Positions 22,863 through 30,126 of a stretch of DNA of 31,353 nucleotides are shown here, in pieces. Source of the DNA: Arcobacteraceae bacterium (lineage in GTDB: Bacteria > Campylobacterota > Campylobacteria > Campylobacterales > Arcobacteraceae). The position numbers and the translations under genes were made by a program. The DNA is taken from the NCBI GenBank assembly GCA_023229945.1, contig JALNYH010000024.1:1-31353 (forward strand), read 5' to 3'. The notes below the pieces were generated by a model. It did not search any database and was not told the DNA's origin. It saw only the letters and a program-made list of their open reading frames with translations. How positions within the stretch are numbered: the stretch's first letter is position 1; each line of letters starts with the position of its first letter.

Positions 22863-23633
22863 TTATAGCTTAAAAAGCTTTTTTGCATTTTTTGTAGTCA
22901 TTTGTTTGACTATATTTTCGTCTAAATTTAAAATTTCAGCGACTTTAGAAACAATAAAACTTGTAAATTTTGGCTCATTTCTCTCACCTCTGTGAGGATG
23001 TGGAGTGAGATATGGGGCATCTGTTTCTATTAAGAGTTTGTCATGTGGAATTTGTGGTAAAACTTCTATTAATTTTCGTGCATTTTTAAATGTTACTACA
23101 CCACCAATACCAAAATAAAAATTCTTTTTTGCTAAAGAAAGGAGTTGATGATCAGCATTATAACAATGAAGCACACCACCAAATTCACTAGACGCATATT
23201 TATTCAAAATATCCAATGAATCACAACTTGCATCTCTAATATGTATTATTAAAGGTTTTTTATATTCATTTGCAAGATTAATTTGTTTGATAAATATTTC
23301 AGCTTGTAGTTGTTTTTCTAAGATTTTTGCAGTTTCATCATCTGGGAGTCTATAATAATCAAGTCCACATTCTCCAACAGCGATACATTTTGGGTGATTT
23401 ATATATTTTTTTAAGATTTCAATATCAAAAGAGTTTATATCATAAGGATGAACACCTACACTAAAATAAACCTTTTTATATTTTTCAGATATCTCTACTG
23501 CCCTAGGTAAATCCGTAATAGAAGCACCAGGTATTATAAAACAGTCTACACCAACACCAATAGAGTCATTAATTACTTCATCTAAATCACTGTAATATGC
23601 TTCGTGATCTAGATGACAATGAGTATCTATAAT
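22863..23633 (-). CDS. tatD: TatD-family metal-dependent deoxyribonuclease, non-canonical ATT start
   Basis: The open frame encodes a full TatD protein of about 256 residues. The N-terminal IDTHCHLDH metal motif is followed by VGVHPYDI, AVGECGLDYYRL, IIHIRDA, GVLHCYN and ETDAPYLTPHPHRG, so all family metal ligands are present. There is no ATG, GTG or TTG before the HCH motif, because an in-frame TGA lies just upstream. The best start is ATT at 23633, sharing a base with the upstream stop (TAATT in place of TAATG). ATA at 23636 or 23630 is an alternative. A TTG at 23216 would lose the N-terminal half and the active site. The family repairs or degrades 3' DNA ends. Confidence 0.85.
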   Translation of the reverse strand: MIDTHCHLDHEAYYSDLDEVINDSIGVGVDCFIIPGASITDLPRAVEISEKYKKVYFSVGVHPYDINSFDIEILKKYINHPKCIAVGECGLDYYRLPDDETAKILEKQLQAEIFIKQINLANEYKKPLIIHIRDASCDSLDILNKYASSEFGGVLHCYNADHQLLSLAKKNFYFGIGGVVTFKNARKLIEVLPQIPHDKLLIETDAPYLTPHPHRGERNEPKFTSFIVSKVAEILNLDENIVKQMTTKNAKKLFKL

Positions 23634-23941
23634 TATGATAAAAACTTTTTTTCAATTAAATTAAGTAAACTATTAAACTCACTTAATTCATCTCTTTGAA
23701 TCCAAGCATCTATACCAAAGTTTTTAAACGCATCATAATCACTTTCGTCATCAATAATAGCTAATGAGATATATTTATCTTTACATGCTTTAGTTTTATT
23801 TTCTTCAAAATCAAAAATTGTATTAATATCAATAACTGCAACATCCGCAGACTGATCTTCACAACCACTGTGAAAATGAGTAACTTTATGCTTAGGGTCG
23901 ATATATTTTTCTTCAAATTCACCAAATGTAACTATATTCAT
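23633..23941 (-). CDS. uncharacterised 102-residue protein, pseudo-receiver-like
   Basis: This soluble acidic protein has a strand-helix alternation: ADVAVIDINTIF, ISLAIIDDE, then NFGIDAWIQRDELSEFNSLLNLIEKKF. The last part resembles the end of response-regulator receiver domains (a GxDxW...K/R...L..LI pattern), but the N-terminal acidic pocket and phospho-acceptor are not recognisable, so it would be a degenerate or truncated receiver. H22, H24 and C27 (FHSGC) form a small cluster. It starts with ATG, and its TAA overlaps the ATT start of tatD. A function cannot be assigned. It is real by its overlap with tatD and coding-like composition. Confidence 0.65.
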   Translation of the reverse strand: MNIVTFGEFEEKYIDPKHKVTHFHSGCEDQSADVAVIDINTIFDFEENKTKACKDKYISLAIIDDESDYDAFKNFGIDAWIQRDELSEFNSLLNLIEKKFLS

Positions 23942-23988
23942 ATTATGCTCCCATAATTTTTCTTTATTATAACTAGTAAATGCTTAAA

Positions 23989-24065
23989 TTAGTTTGTAGT
24001 TTGTAGGTGGTAGAGGGTAGGTCAGCAAACTCTCTTCCCTACCACCTACAACCTTAACACCTAAA
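23989..24065 (-). repeat. heptad-type inverted repeat directly after hslU
   Basis: TTGTAGGTGGTA (24001-24012) pairs perfectly with TACCACCTACAA (24040-24051). Pairing extends inward with G-C pairs around a one-base bulge, leaving a loop of roughly 20 nt. On the minus strand the first bases after the hslU stop read TTTAGGTGTTAAGG, then TTGTAGGTGGTAGGG, in the same G/T-rich vocabulary as the arrays at 7211 and 31258. It probably acts as a terminator-like structure for hslU; no long U-run follows. Confidence 0.85.
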
Positions 24066-25394
24066 TCAAAGAATATACCTCGTCATATCCTCACTTTGGA
24101 TAATAGTGCCTAATTTTTCTTCTACTAGCTCTTTTGTAACTACTATTTTTTCACCTTTGTGCATATCTGCATCAAAACTAATATCTTCTAATACTTTTTC
24201 AAGTACTGTATGCAGTCTTCTTGCACCTATATCTTCAGCTTTTTCATTGGCATTTAGACTAAATTTAGCAAATGCTCTTATTGATTCATCGTTGAATTCA
24301 AGTTCTACTCCCTCAACACCTAATAATGCTTGGTATTGTCTAAGTAGAGAGTTTTTTGTATTGGTCAAAATCATGTAAAGTGCTTCTTCATCAAGAGGAG
24401 TAAGCTCCACTCTTAGAGGAAATCTTCCTTGAAGTTCAGGAAGTAAATCACTTGGTTTACTCACATGAAAAGCTCCAGCTGCTATAAATAATATATGGTC
24501 TGTTTTTACTTGACCAAATTTTGTATTTACACTACTTCCTTCGACAATAGGGAGTAAATCTCTTTGTACCCCCTCTTTACTTGGGTCTTGACTTCTTCCA
24601 TCTTTGCTTGATGCAATTTTATCTATTTCATCAATAAAAATAATACCACCATGTTGGGCTCTTTTTAAGGCTTCAATTTTCAAAGACTCTTTATCAAGAA
24701 GTTTTTCACTAGCTTCTGCTCTAAGTATTACTTTTGCATCTTTTATAGTAACTTCTTTTTTGATTTTGTCTTTGTTTAGTCCACCTAACATTTTATTGAG
24801 TGAATCTTGAACTGCACTCATATCAAGAGGAAGATTGCTATCTATTATCTCAACACTTGCTCTTTTTGATACTTCAATAGTGATTTTTCTATCATCTATT
24901 TCACCACTAAGAAGTTTTGCTTCCATTTTATTAAAGGTATTGATAAAAGATTCTTTTGCGTGTTCTGTTGCACCAGTTGGAAGTGGTGGAACTAAGGTTT
25001 CTATAATGATTCTATTTACTTCATTTGTGATTTGGTCTTCGATTTTTTCTTCGTATTCTTTTGTAACTAAATTGATAGACTCATATACCAAATCTCTAAT
25101 CATAGACTCCACATCACGACCAACAAAGCCTACTTCTGTATATTTGCTAGCTTCTACTTTGACAAATGGAAGGTTCATCATCTTAGCAAGTCTTCTTGCT
25201 ATTTCAGTTTTTCCAACACCAGTACTACCAATCATAAGTATATTTTTAGGTGTTATTTCTTCTTGCAATTCATTATCTAAGCTCATTCTTCTATATCTGC
25301 TTCTTAGAGCTAAAGCAATAGTTTTTTTGGCATCATGTTGCCCTATAATATAGTCATCTAAATATTTTACAATTTCTCTTGGTGTCATATTCAT
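24066..25394 (-). CDS. hslU: ATP-dependent protease ATPase subunit HslU (ClpY)
   Basis: This 442-residue AAA+ unfoldase forms hexamers that feed substrates to HslV. Walker A is GSTGVGKT (residues 56-63), Walker B is GIIFIDEID, sensor and arginine-finger regions include LPELQGRFPLRVEL, and GARRLHTVLEKVLED is the C-terminal sensor 2. The I domain lies between Walker A and B. The C terminus (MTRYIL) resembles the tail that inserts into HslV. GGCGGAG lies before the ATG, and a second in-frame ATG is 2 codons later. A 106-bp repeat-bearing gap separates it from hslV, where related genomes have the two nearly touching. Confidence 0.97.
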   Translation of the reverse strand: MNMTPREIVKYLDDYIIGQHDAKKTIALALRSRYRRMSLDNELQEEITPKNILMIGSTGVGKTEIARRLAKMMNLPFVKVEASKYTEVGFVGRDVESMIRDLVYESINLVTKEYEEKIEDQITNEVNRIIIETLVPPLPTGATEHAKESFINTFNKMEAKLLSGEIDDRKITIEVSKRASVEIIDSNLPLDMSAVQDSLNKMLGGLNKDKIKKEVTIKDAKVILRAEASEKLLDKESLKIEALKRAQHGGIIFIDEIDKIASSKDGRSQDPSKEGVQRDLLPIVEGSSVNTKFGQVKTDHILFIAAGAFHVSKPSDLLPELQGRFPLRVELTPLDEEALYMILTNTKNSLLRQYQALLGVEGVELEFNDESIRAFAKFSLNANEKAEDIGARRLHTVLEKVLEDISFDADMHKGEKIVVTKELVEEKLGTIIQSEDMTRYIL

Positions 25395-25435
25395 TTAAAA
25401 AGCTCCGCCTTTTTATAATTTTGAATTGTAAATTT

Positions 25436-25485
25436 TGAATGTTGAATTGAAATAGATTAATAAGTAATTCAAAATTCAACATTCA
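25436..25485. repeat. inverted repeat within the hslV-hslU gap
   Basis: TGAATGTTGAATT (25436-25448) and AATTCAACATTCA (25473-25485) are perfect 13-bp arms with a 24-bp spacer. Shifted near-copies of the same words (TTTTGAATTG, AATTCAAAATTC, ATAATTCAACA) surround them from 25419 to 25497, so the whole gap is a low-complexity palindromic repeat. It would fold in the mRNA between hslV and hslU. Confidence 0.85.
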
Positions 25486-25500
25486 TAATTCAACATTTTT

Positions 25501-26031
25501 TTATATTGTCAATAATCTGATATTTTGATTTGTATAAATGCAAAGTTCTCCAGCTATCATCAAAGATTCTTTTACAAGTTCTTCTGGTGGTAGCCCAGAG
25601 TGTTTATCTAAGGCTTTTGCACTGCTTAGTGCGTAGTTTCCACCACTTCCAATAGCTGCAATTTTGCCATCTTCTGGTTCTACTACATCACCATTTCCAC
25701 TTAATATAAAAATATGGTCACGGTTTAGTACTATCATCATAGCTTCTAGTCTTCTTAGAACTTTATCTTTTCTCCAAGCTTTGCTAAATTCTACTACTGA
25801 TTTGAGTAAGTCACCTTTTTTTGTTTCTAAAAAGCCTTCAAACATTTCAAAAAGATTAAAAGCATCTGCCGTACTTCCAGCAAAACCAGCTAAGATTTCA
25901 TCTTTGTACAATCTTCTGATTTTGACTGCATTGTTTTTGAGTACAGTATTTCCAAATGTTACTTGACCATCTCCACCTATTACTGCAAGTTCTGGTGTTC
26001 TATAAGCCAATATGGTTGTTGCATCAAACAA
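25501..26031 (-). CDS. hslV: ATP-dependent protease peptidase subunit HslV (ClpQ)
   Basis: This 176-residue N-terminal-nucleophile threonine peptidase forms the proteolytic core of HslUV. The conserved ATTILAYR and VIGGDGQVTFGNTV segments identify it. The catalytic Thr is residue 5, so maturation must remove MFDA rather than only Met; from memory the MF(x)A extension is usual in Campylobacterota. The start is TTG, with GGAG six nt upstream, inside the end of rplI. KIAAIGSGGNYALSSAKAL is the glycine-rich region near residues 124-142. It would be co-transcribed with rplI and hslU. Confidence 0.96.
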   Translation of the reverse strand: MFDATTILAYRTPELAVIGGDGQVTFGNTVLKNNAVKIRRLYKDEILAGFAGSTADAFNLFEMFEGFLETKKGDLLKSVVEFSKAWRKDKVLRRLEAMMIVLNRDHIFILSGNGDVVEPEDGKIAAIGSGGNYALSSAKALDKHSGLPPEELVKESLMIAGELCIYTNQNIRLLTI

Positions 26032-26032
26032 A

Positions 26033-26479
26033 TTAAGCTCCTACTATCTCAACTTTTAAAGTACCATGTATTGCATGACCTAGTTTGACATCTACTTCAT
26101 GAAGTCCTGTTGTTTTGATTACATTTTTGATATTAAATTCTTTTTTATCTATTTCAATATTGTGTTGTTTATGTAATTCTTCAGCAATTTCATCTTTTGT
26201 TACACTTCCAAATAATGCACCATTTGCACCAACTTTGTGAGTAATTTTTACTGTTAAACTTTCTAGTTTTTTGCATAATGCTTTTGCTTCGTCTATTTCA
26301 GCTTGAAGTTGTTTTGCAATATTTGCTTGATCTATTTTCCATTGTTCTATCACTTCAGGAGTTGCTCTTTTTGCAAAACCTTTTGCAATTAGAAAATTTT
26401 GTCCATATCCATCTTTTACTTCTTTTATCTCTCCAACTTTACCTAAACTTTTTACTTCTTTAATTAATAATACTTTCAT
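26033..26479 (-). CDS. rplI: 50S ribosomal protein L9
   Basis: L9 binds 23S rRNA and stabilises the L1 stalk region. The N-terminal MKVLLIKEVKSLGKVGEIKE and GYGQNFLIAKGFA (about residues 25-37) are the family signature. A long central helix (about 42-75) links to the C-terminal domain HKVGANGALFGSVTKDEIA. I take the ATG at 26479, giving 148 residues, because AAGGAG lies 6 nt upstream. An ATG at 26500 would add seven residues and overlap the rhodanese gene. hslV starts right after its stop. Confidence 0.97.
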   Translation of the reverse strand: MKVLLIKEVKSLGKVGEIKEVKDGYGQNFLIAKGFAKRATPEVIEQWKIDQANIAKQLQAEIDEAKALCKKLESLTVKITHKVGANGALFGSVTKDEIAEELHKQHNIEIDKKEFNIKNVIKTTGLHEVDVKLGHAIHGTLKVEIVGA

Positions 26480-26496
26480 TTTAACTCCTTTTCTAA

Positions 26497-26805
26497 TCAA
26501 TAACCAATAATACCTGTTAACATATTGTAAACATTATTAAAACCTAATTCATACATCTTTTTTTGAGCAATCAAACTTCTTCTTGAAGCTCTACAATAAA
26601 GAACAATTTTTTTATCTTTAAACTGTTCTAAAATTTTAAGATTTTTTTCAAAGTCACTCATCGGAACTAAATAGTCTGTTCCTTCAATGTGCCTATCGTT
26701 ATATTCATCTAGTTCTCTTACATCTACAAGTAAAAAATCATCTTGCTCAGCTTTTCGTTCTTGAAGCATGTGCTTTAGTTGTTCAATACTAAGTTGATTT
26801 TTCAT
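26497..26805 (-). CDS. rhodanese-like single-domain sulfurtransferase
   Basis: The 102-residue protein is one rhodanese domain. LLVDVRELDEYNDRHIEGT (about 25-43) is the CH2-type front motif, and the active-site cysteine is C71 in LYCRASRRS, a six-residue loop of the thiosulfate-type class. No signal peptide is present, so it is cytoplasmic. It carries persulfide sulfur or works in detoxification; the partner is unknown. It is 8 bp after the dUTPase gene and 17 bp before rplI, thus part of the same transcript. Confidence 0.87.
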   Translation of the reverse strand: MKNQLSIEQLKHMLQERKAEQDDFLLVDVRELDEYNDRHIEGTDYLVPMSDFEKNLKILEQFKDKKIVLYCRASRRSLIAQKKMYELGFNNVYNMLTGIIGY

Positions 26806-26813
26806 AAATGCAA

Positions 26814-27731
26814 TTATGCCTTATAAGCACTTGATAATCTATCATAAACTACTTTAAAGTTTGCATCTTCAAGAGAATTTAAGATTTCTATTAATACAAC
26901 ATTATCTTCTTTGCCATCCCAAATCTTTTTGTAAACACCTTCTTTGTATCCATTATCTTGTCTAAATTGATTTAAACAATTTTTACCAATATAAAGCTTT
27001 TGTAGCCATGAGAAGCTTAGTCCACTTAGTTTACAACATCTAAAGAATTGGTCTATAAATCTTTCAATGCCACTAAAAATAGGCATGTTCCCAGTATCAA
27101 TTGCAAGAGCAATATATGATAGCTTTTCAGCTTCTTTTACTACAAGTTTAATATCAATTTCACTTACAGCTTCATAAATACAGTGAGTATTTACAAGTGA
27201 TACGGCTTTTGGTACATTTGTCTCTTGGAGTAAAAAACTCATCAAAAAATGCCAAACATCAACTAATTCTATATGAATATTGTCTAAATCAGGATTTGAA
27301 GAAATATTTTTCCAGTGTTTCCAAGGAGTAGATTCTATAAGTTCTGCTACTTCCATGTGGATACATCTAAGCCAATTTATCTCTTTATCAAATTTATTAA
27401 TTCCAAGTTCCCAGTTCTTACCATTTGTAGAATCATTAAGTGTTTTTTGTAATACAAACATCTCTTCTAATTTGTGAGGAAAGCTTGACGCTTCTTCCAA
27501 AAGTTTTGCCAAAGGCAAGCACTCTTCTATTAGATTATCCAAATTTGGGTCAAATGGAAGTTTTTTTTCACCTTTTAAAAGATGTGTTATTAATGCTACT
27601 GTATAAGGAACTTCATCACTATCTTGCCATCTTAAAACTTCAGCTGAAGTAACACCAATGTATGTTCCAAATTCCTCTATATTATTAAATCCTAATTTTT
27701 TTGTAATTAATTTTAACTCATCGTATAACAA
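26814..27731 (-). CDS. dut: dimeric-type dUTPase with N-terminal HTH-like domain
   Basis: The 305-residue protein has a C-terminal all-alpha dUTPase. EVAELIESTPWKHWK (E127, E130) and HIELVDVWHFLMS (E155, D158) are the Mg-binding motifs of the dimeric dUTPase/dCTPase (MazG-type) fold. It keeps dUTP low and makes dUMP. Residues about 14-52 (FNNIEEFGTYIGVTSAEVLRW then VPYTVALITHLL) look like a lambda-repressor/Cro-type helix-turn-helix, absent from ordinary dUTPases of about 230 residues. The start is TTG with AGGAG six nt upstream; there is no in-frame Met until about residue 91, so the extension is genuinely in the ORF. DNA binding is inferred. Confidence 0.82.
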   Translation of the reverse strand: MLYDELKLITKKLGFNNIEEFGTYIGVTSAEVLRWQDSDEVPYTVALITHLLKGEKKLPFDPNLDNLIEECLPLAKLLEEASSFPHKLEEMFVLQKTLNDSTNGKNWELGINKFDKEINWLRCIHMEVAELIESTPWKHWKNISSNPDLDNIHIELVDVWHFLMSFLLQETNVPKAVSLVNTHCIYEAVSEIDIKLVVKEAEKLSYIALAIDTGNMPIFSGIERFIDQFFRCCKLSGLSFSWLQKLYIGKNCLNQFRQDNGYKEGVYKKIWDGKEDNVVLIEILNSLEDANFKVVYDRLSSAYKA

Positions 27732-27765
27732 GTTGTTCTCCTTTTTTAAATATTATTAAAAACTA

Positions 27766-29256
27766 CTACAGTGGCAGTGTTATTTTGAATTTTGCACCAT
27801 TATTTGCATTATTAACACTAATGGTACCTTGTGAATGTTGTTCTATTATGGTTTTACACATATATAGCCCAAGTCCTGTTCCATTTTTGTTTGTTTTTGT
27901 TGAAAAATAAGGGTCAAAAATTTTACTCTTTATTTTGTCTGGAATTCCTCCAGCATTATCTTCAATTTCAATAACACAATTTTTGTTATCTAAATAATAT
28001 TTAACAGAAATTTTTCTATTTTCTGTATTATTGGTAATCATTGCATCTCTTGCATTTTTGATTATATTTATTAAAACTTGTATTACTTCATTTATATGTG
28101 TGGAGATAGTGATATCTTCACTTGATAAAAGCTCAAATGCAATACTATCAGTTTTGAGCATATAATGTAAAAAGTCTCTAGCTTTATCAATCAAAAGAGA
28201 TACTTTTATTGGTTCTTTTGCTTTATCTGGTCTGAAGAAATCTCTAAAGTCATCTATCGTTTTGGACATATAATCAAGTTGTTTTGCAACATCATCTACT
28301 ACTTGATCTAGCAACTCATCCGTTATATCACCTTCAATCATTTTTGTAACAGAAAGCTTTTGTACTAATATAGAAACAGCTTGGAGAGGTTGTCTCCATT
28401 GGTGAGCTATCATGGATATCATTTCACCCATAGCGGCACTTTTTGACTGTTCTATCAAAACAGATTGTTGCTCAACTACTAGTTTCTTTGAGGTAATATC
28501 TTGTCTGATAGCATCATATCCTACAATATGGTTATGTAAATCAAATCTAGGCTCTATCGTAGCATCAACCCAATAATAATCACCATCTTTTTTGCGGTTT
28601 TTTATTTCACCATGCCAGACTTTTCCACTTGTTATAGTCTTCCACATGTTCTCAAAAATAGAACTTGGCATATCTGGGTGTCTTACTATGTTATGAGGGC
28701 TACCTAATAGTTCTTTTTTTGTGTAACCACTGATATTACAAAATGCTTCAGAAGCATAAAGTATAATTCCTTTGGTATCAGTACTAGACATAATAATATT
28801 TTTATCAACAATATTTAAAGATTTATCAAGCATTGTTTCTACATCATTTATATTTTGTGTATATTTTTGTAATACTCCCACAAAATTTTGATCAAAAATA
28901 GACTCTATAGCTCCTAGTACATCTTTTTCGCTACAGTCAATTTGATAAAAATATTCTATTATAGCTTTTTTAAATCCATTGCATAGGAGAAATAATTCAG
29001 CAGGTGTGATATTTTTACCTCTTAAATAACTTATTAATTTTGAAATAACAGGACAATCACCGATTTGTTTGGTCTCTAAAATTACACCAATATAATAATT
29101 TAAGATTTCTATAGCATAGTTTTTGATAAAAAAGCTTTGATTTATGTGATGAGTATCTAGTACTTTTAATACATCTTTATCTTCAAGCCATAATTTAACT
29201 ATCTCACTCTTACCATTTTCAATTAATCCGACTTTATCTTTGATAATTTTTATCAT
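27766..29256 (-). CDS. PAS-domain sensor histidine kinase, soluble, orphan
   Basis: The 496-residue kinase has no clear membrane span. Residues about 1-140 are all-helical and may be an RsbR/globin-like sensor. A PAS domain (about 145-255) has GYTKKELLGSPHNIVRHPDMP and YYWVDATIEP, the Aer-like redox/flavin group. The phospho-accepting H285 lies in MIAHQWRQPLQAV, a variant common in Campylobacterota kinases. The ATPase domain shows an N box (NIIKNARDAM) and a G box (GTGLGLYMC). I chose the ATG at 29256 with AAGG upstream over an in-frame TTG seven codons earlier. No response regulator is adjacent. Ligand and target are unknown. Confidence 0.86.
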   Translation of the reverse strand: MIKIIKDKVGLIENGKSEIVKLWLEDKDVLKVLDTHHINQSFFIKNYAIEILNYYIGVILETKQIGDCPVISKLISYLRGKNITPAELFLLCNGFKKAIIEYFYQIDCSEKDVLGAIESIFDQNFVGVLQKYTQNINDVETMLDKSLNIVDKNIIMSSTDTKGIILYASEAFCNISGYTKKELLGSPHNIVRHPDMPSSIFENMWKTITSGKVWHGEIKNRKKDGDYYWVDATIEPRFDLHNHIVGYDAIRQDITSKKLVVEQQSVLIEQSKSAAMGEMISMIAHQWRQPLQAVSILVQKLSVTKMIEGDITDELLDQVVDDVAKQLDYMSKTIDDFRDFFRPDKAKEPIKVSLLIDKARDFLHYMLKTDSIAFELLSSEDITISTHINEVIQVLINIIKNARDAMITNNTENRKISVKYYLDNKNCVIEIEDNAGGIPDKIKSKIFDPYFSTKTNKNGTGLGLYMCKTIIEQHSQGTISVNNANNGAKFKITLPL

Positions 29257-29295
29257 ATGAAACCTTAATAATAGCAAATATCGTTATGATACCTT

Positions 29296-29469
29296 TTATT
29301 TACTTTTTAATTCATAAAGTGTGCAATTAAATCCACTACTTTGTTTTACAATCATTGATGGTATATGTTTGGATTTAAATCCATAAGCCCTACATCCATG
29401 GGGTTTGTTTGGTTCCCATGTTACGAAATAATGTTTACATTTTTGACAAATGATTCTATCACTATTCAT
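29296..29469 (-). CDS. small four-cysteine protein next to recR (57 residues)
   Basis: The ATG overlaps the recR stop codon (TAATG), opening a 57-residue frame. It begins MNSDRIICQKCKHYFVTWEP, continues NKPHGCRAYGFKSKHIPSM and ends YELKSK. Cysteines at 8, 11, 26 and 49 suggest a zinc-ribbon-like fold. The pattern CxxCxxYxxTW...P.GC.A.GFKS...PS looks like a small conserved bacterial family I have seen near DNA-repair or rRNA-related genes, sometimes labelled as a uracil-DNA-glycosylase-like protein; that label is doubtful. Its function is unknown. The overlapping start and motif density make it a convincing gene. Confidence 0.8.
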   Translation of the reverse strand: MNSDRIICQKCKHYFVTWEPNKPHGCRAYGFKSKHIPSMIVKQSSGFNCTLYELKSK

Positions 29470-30041
29470 TAAGCTTTTACTCTTATTTCTATAGATTTTG
29501 CTAATGATAATAAATCAACATTTTCCAAACTCACTCCTGTAGGGACTCCTTGGGCTATTTTTGTGAATTTGATATTATATGCACTAAGTTTATCTTCAAT
29601 AAATAATATGAATGCTTCATTTGGTAGTGATGGTGTGATAGCAAATATGATTTCTTGTGTATTATTAATAGTTATAGTTCTTTTTAGTGCATCAATATAA
29701 TCTAGTGTAAGTTCTTCTAAAACAAAATAACGCCCATAAAAATTACTAGTTTCTTCAATAGCAAAAATATCTTTTGGATTTTGGACAATACATAGTATCT
29801 TCCCATCTCTTGTATCATCTAGACAAATATTGCATACTTCATCTTCACAAATAAAGCCACAATGGATACATTTTTTTACATGGGTTATTGCATTGTCTAT
29901 GGCATATGAAAGTTTTTTCCCTAAAAATGGGTCAATTATAGCTATATGATAAGCTAGTCTTTGAGCACTCTTTTTGCCTATGGTTGGAAGCGATTCAAAT
30001 GTTTCTACTAAGTTTTCAAATTTTGATAAATTATATTTCAT
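29469..30041 (-). CDS. recR: recombination protein RecR
   Basis: This 190-residue protein of the RecFOR pathway helps load RecA on gapped DNA. An N-terminal helix-hairpin-helix (LPTIGKKSAQRLAYH, 18-32) is followed by the Cys4 zinc finger (C58, C61, C70, C73) and a Toprim domain starting LCIVQNPKDIFAIEET. Length is slightly below the usual 198-200. The start ATG is only about 8 nt downstream of a TATAAT on the minus strand and has no Shine-Dalgarno sequence, so the mRNA may be leaderless. It is divergent from dnaJ and overlaps the small Cys4 gene. Confidence 0.95.
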   Translation of the reverse strand: MKYNLSKFENLVETFESLPTIGKKSAQRLAYHIAIIDPFLGKKLSYAIDNAITHVKKCIHCGFICEDEVCNICLDDTRDGKILCIVQNPKDIFAIEETSNFYGRYFVLEELTLDYIDALKRTITINNTQEIIFAITPSLPNEAFILFIEDKLSAYNIKFTKIAQGVPTGVSLENVDLLSLAKSIEIRVKA

Positions 30042-30048
30042 AAGGGAT

Positions 30049-30072
30049 ATTATACCAAATTTTTGCTATAAT
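30049..30072. promoter_or_regulatory. back-to-back extended -10 promoters for recR and dnaJ
   Basis: On the minus strand TGGTATAAT (30057-30049) is an extended -10 pointing to recR. On the plus strand TGCTATAAT (30064-30072) is an extended -10 pointing to dnaJ. They are separated by 6 bp. Neither has a good -35, which fits the extended -10 type. No CIRCE element is visible in front of dnaJ. Confidence 0.65.
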
Positions 30073-30126
30073 ATTGCCTTGCAAAAAATAAGATAAATCA
30101 AGAATTTTAAATTATGGAGAATTGTT

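Noticed and set aside
22863..23216. Shortened TatD frame starting at TTG 23216 (117 residues)
   Set aside because: The same frame continues upstream with the HCH and GECGLD motifs, so this start would cut away half of the active site.
24835..25353. 172-codon plus-strand frame within hslU
   Set aside because: Antisense shadow of a clear AAA+ gene; hydrophobic Ser/Ile/Leu composition typical of reverse reading of AT-rich coding DNA.
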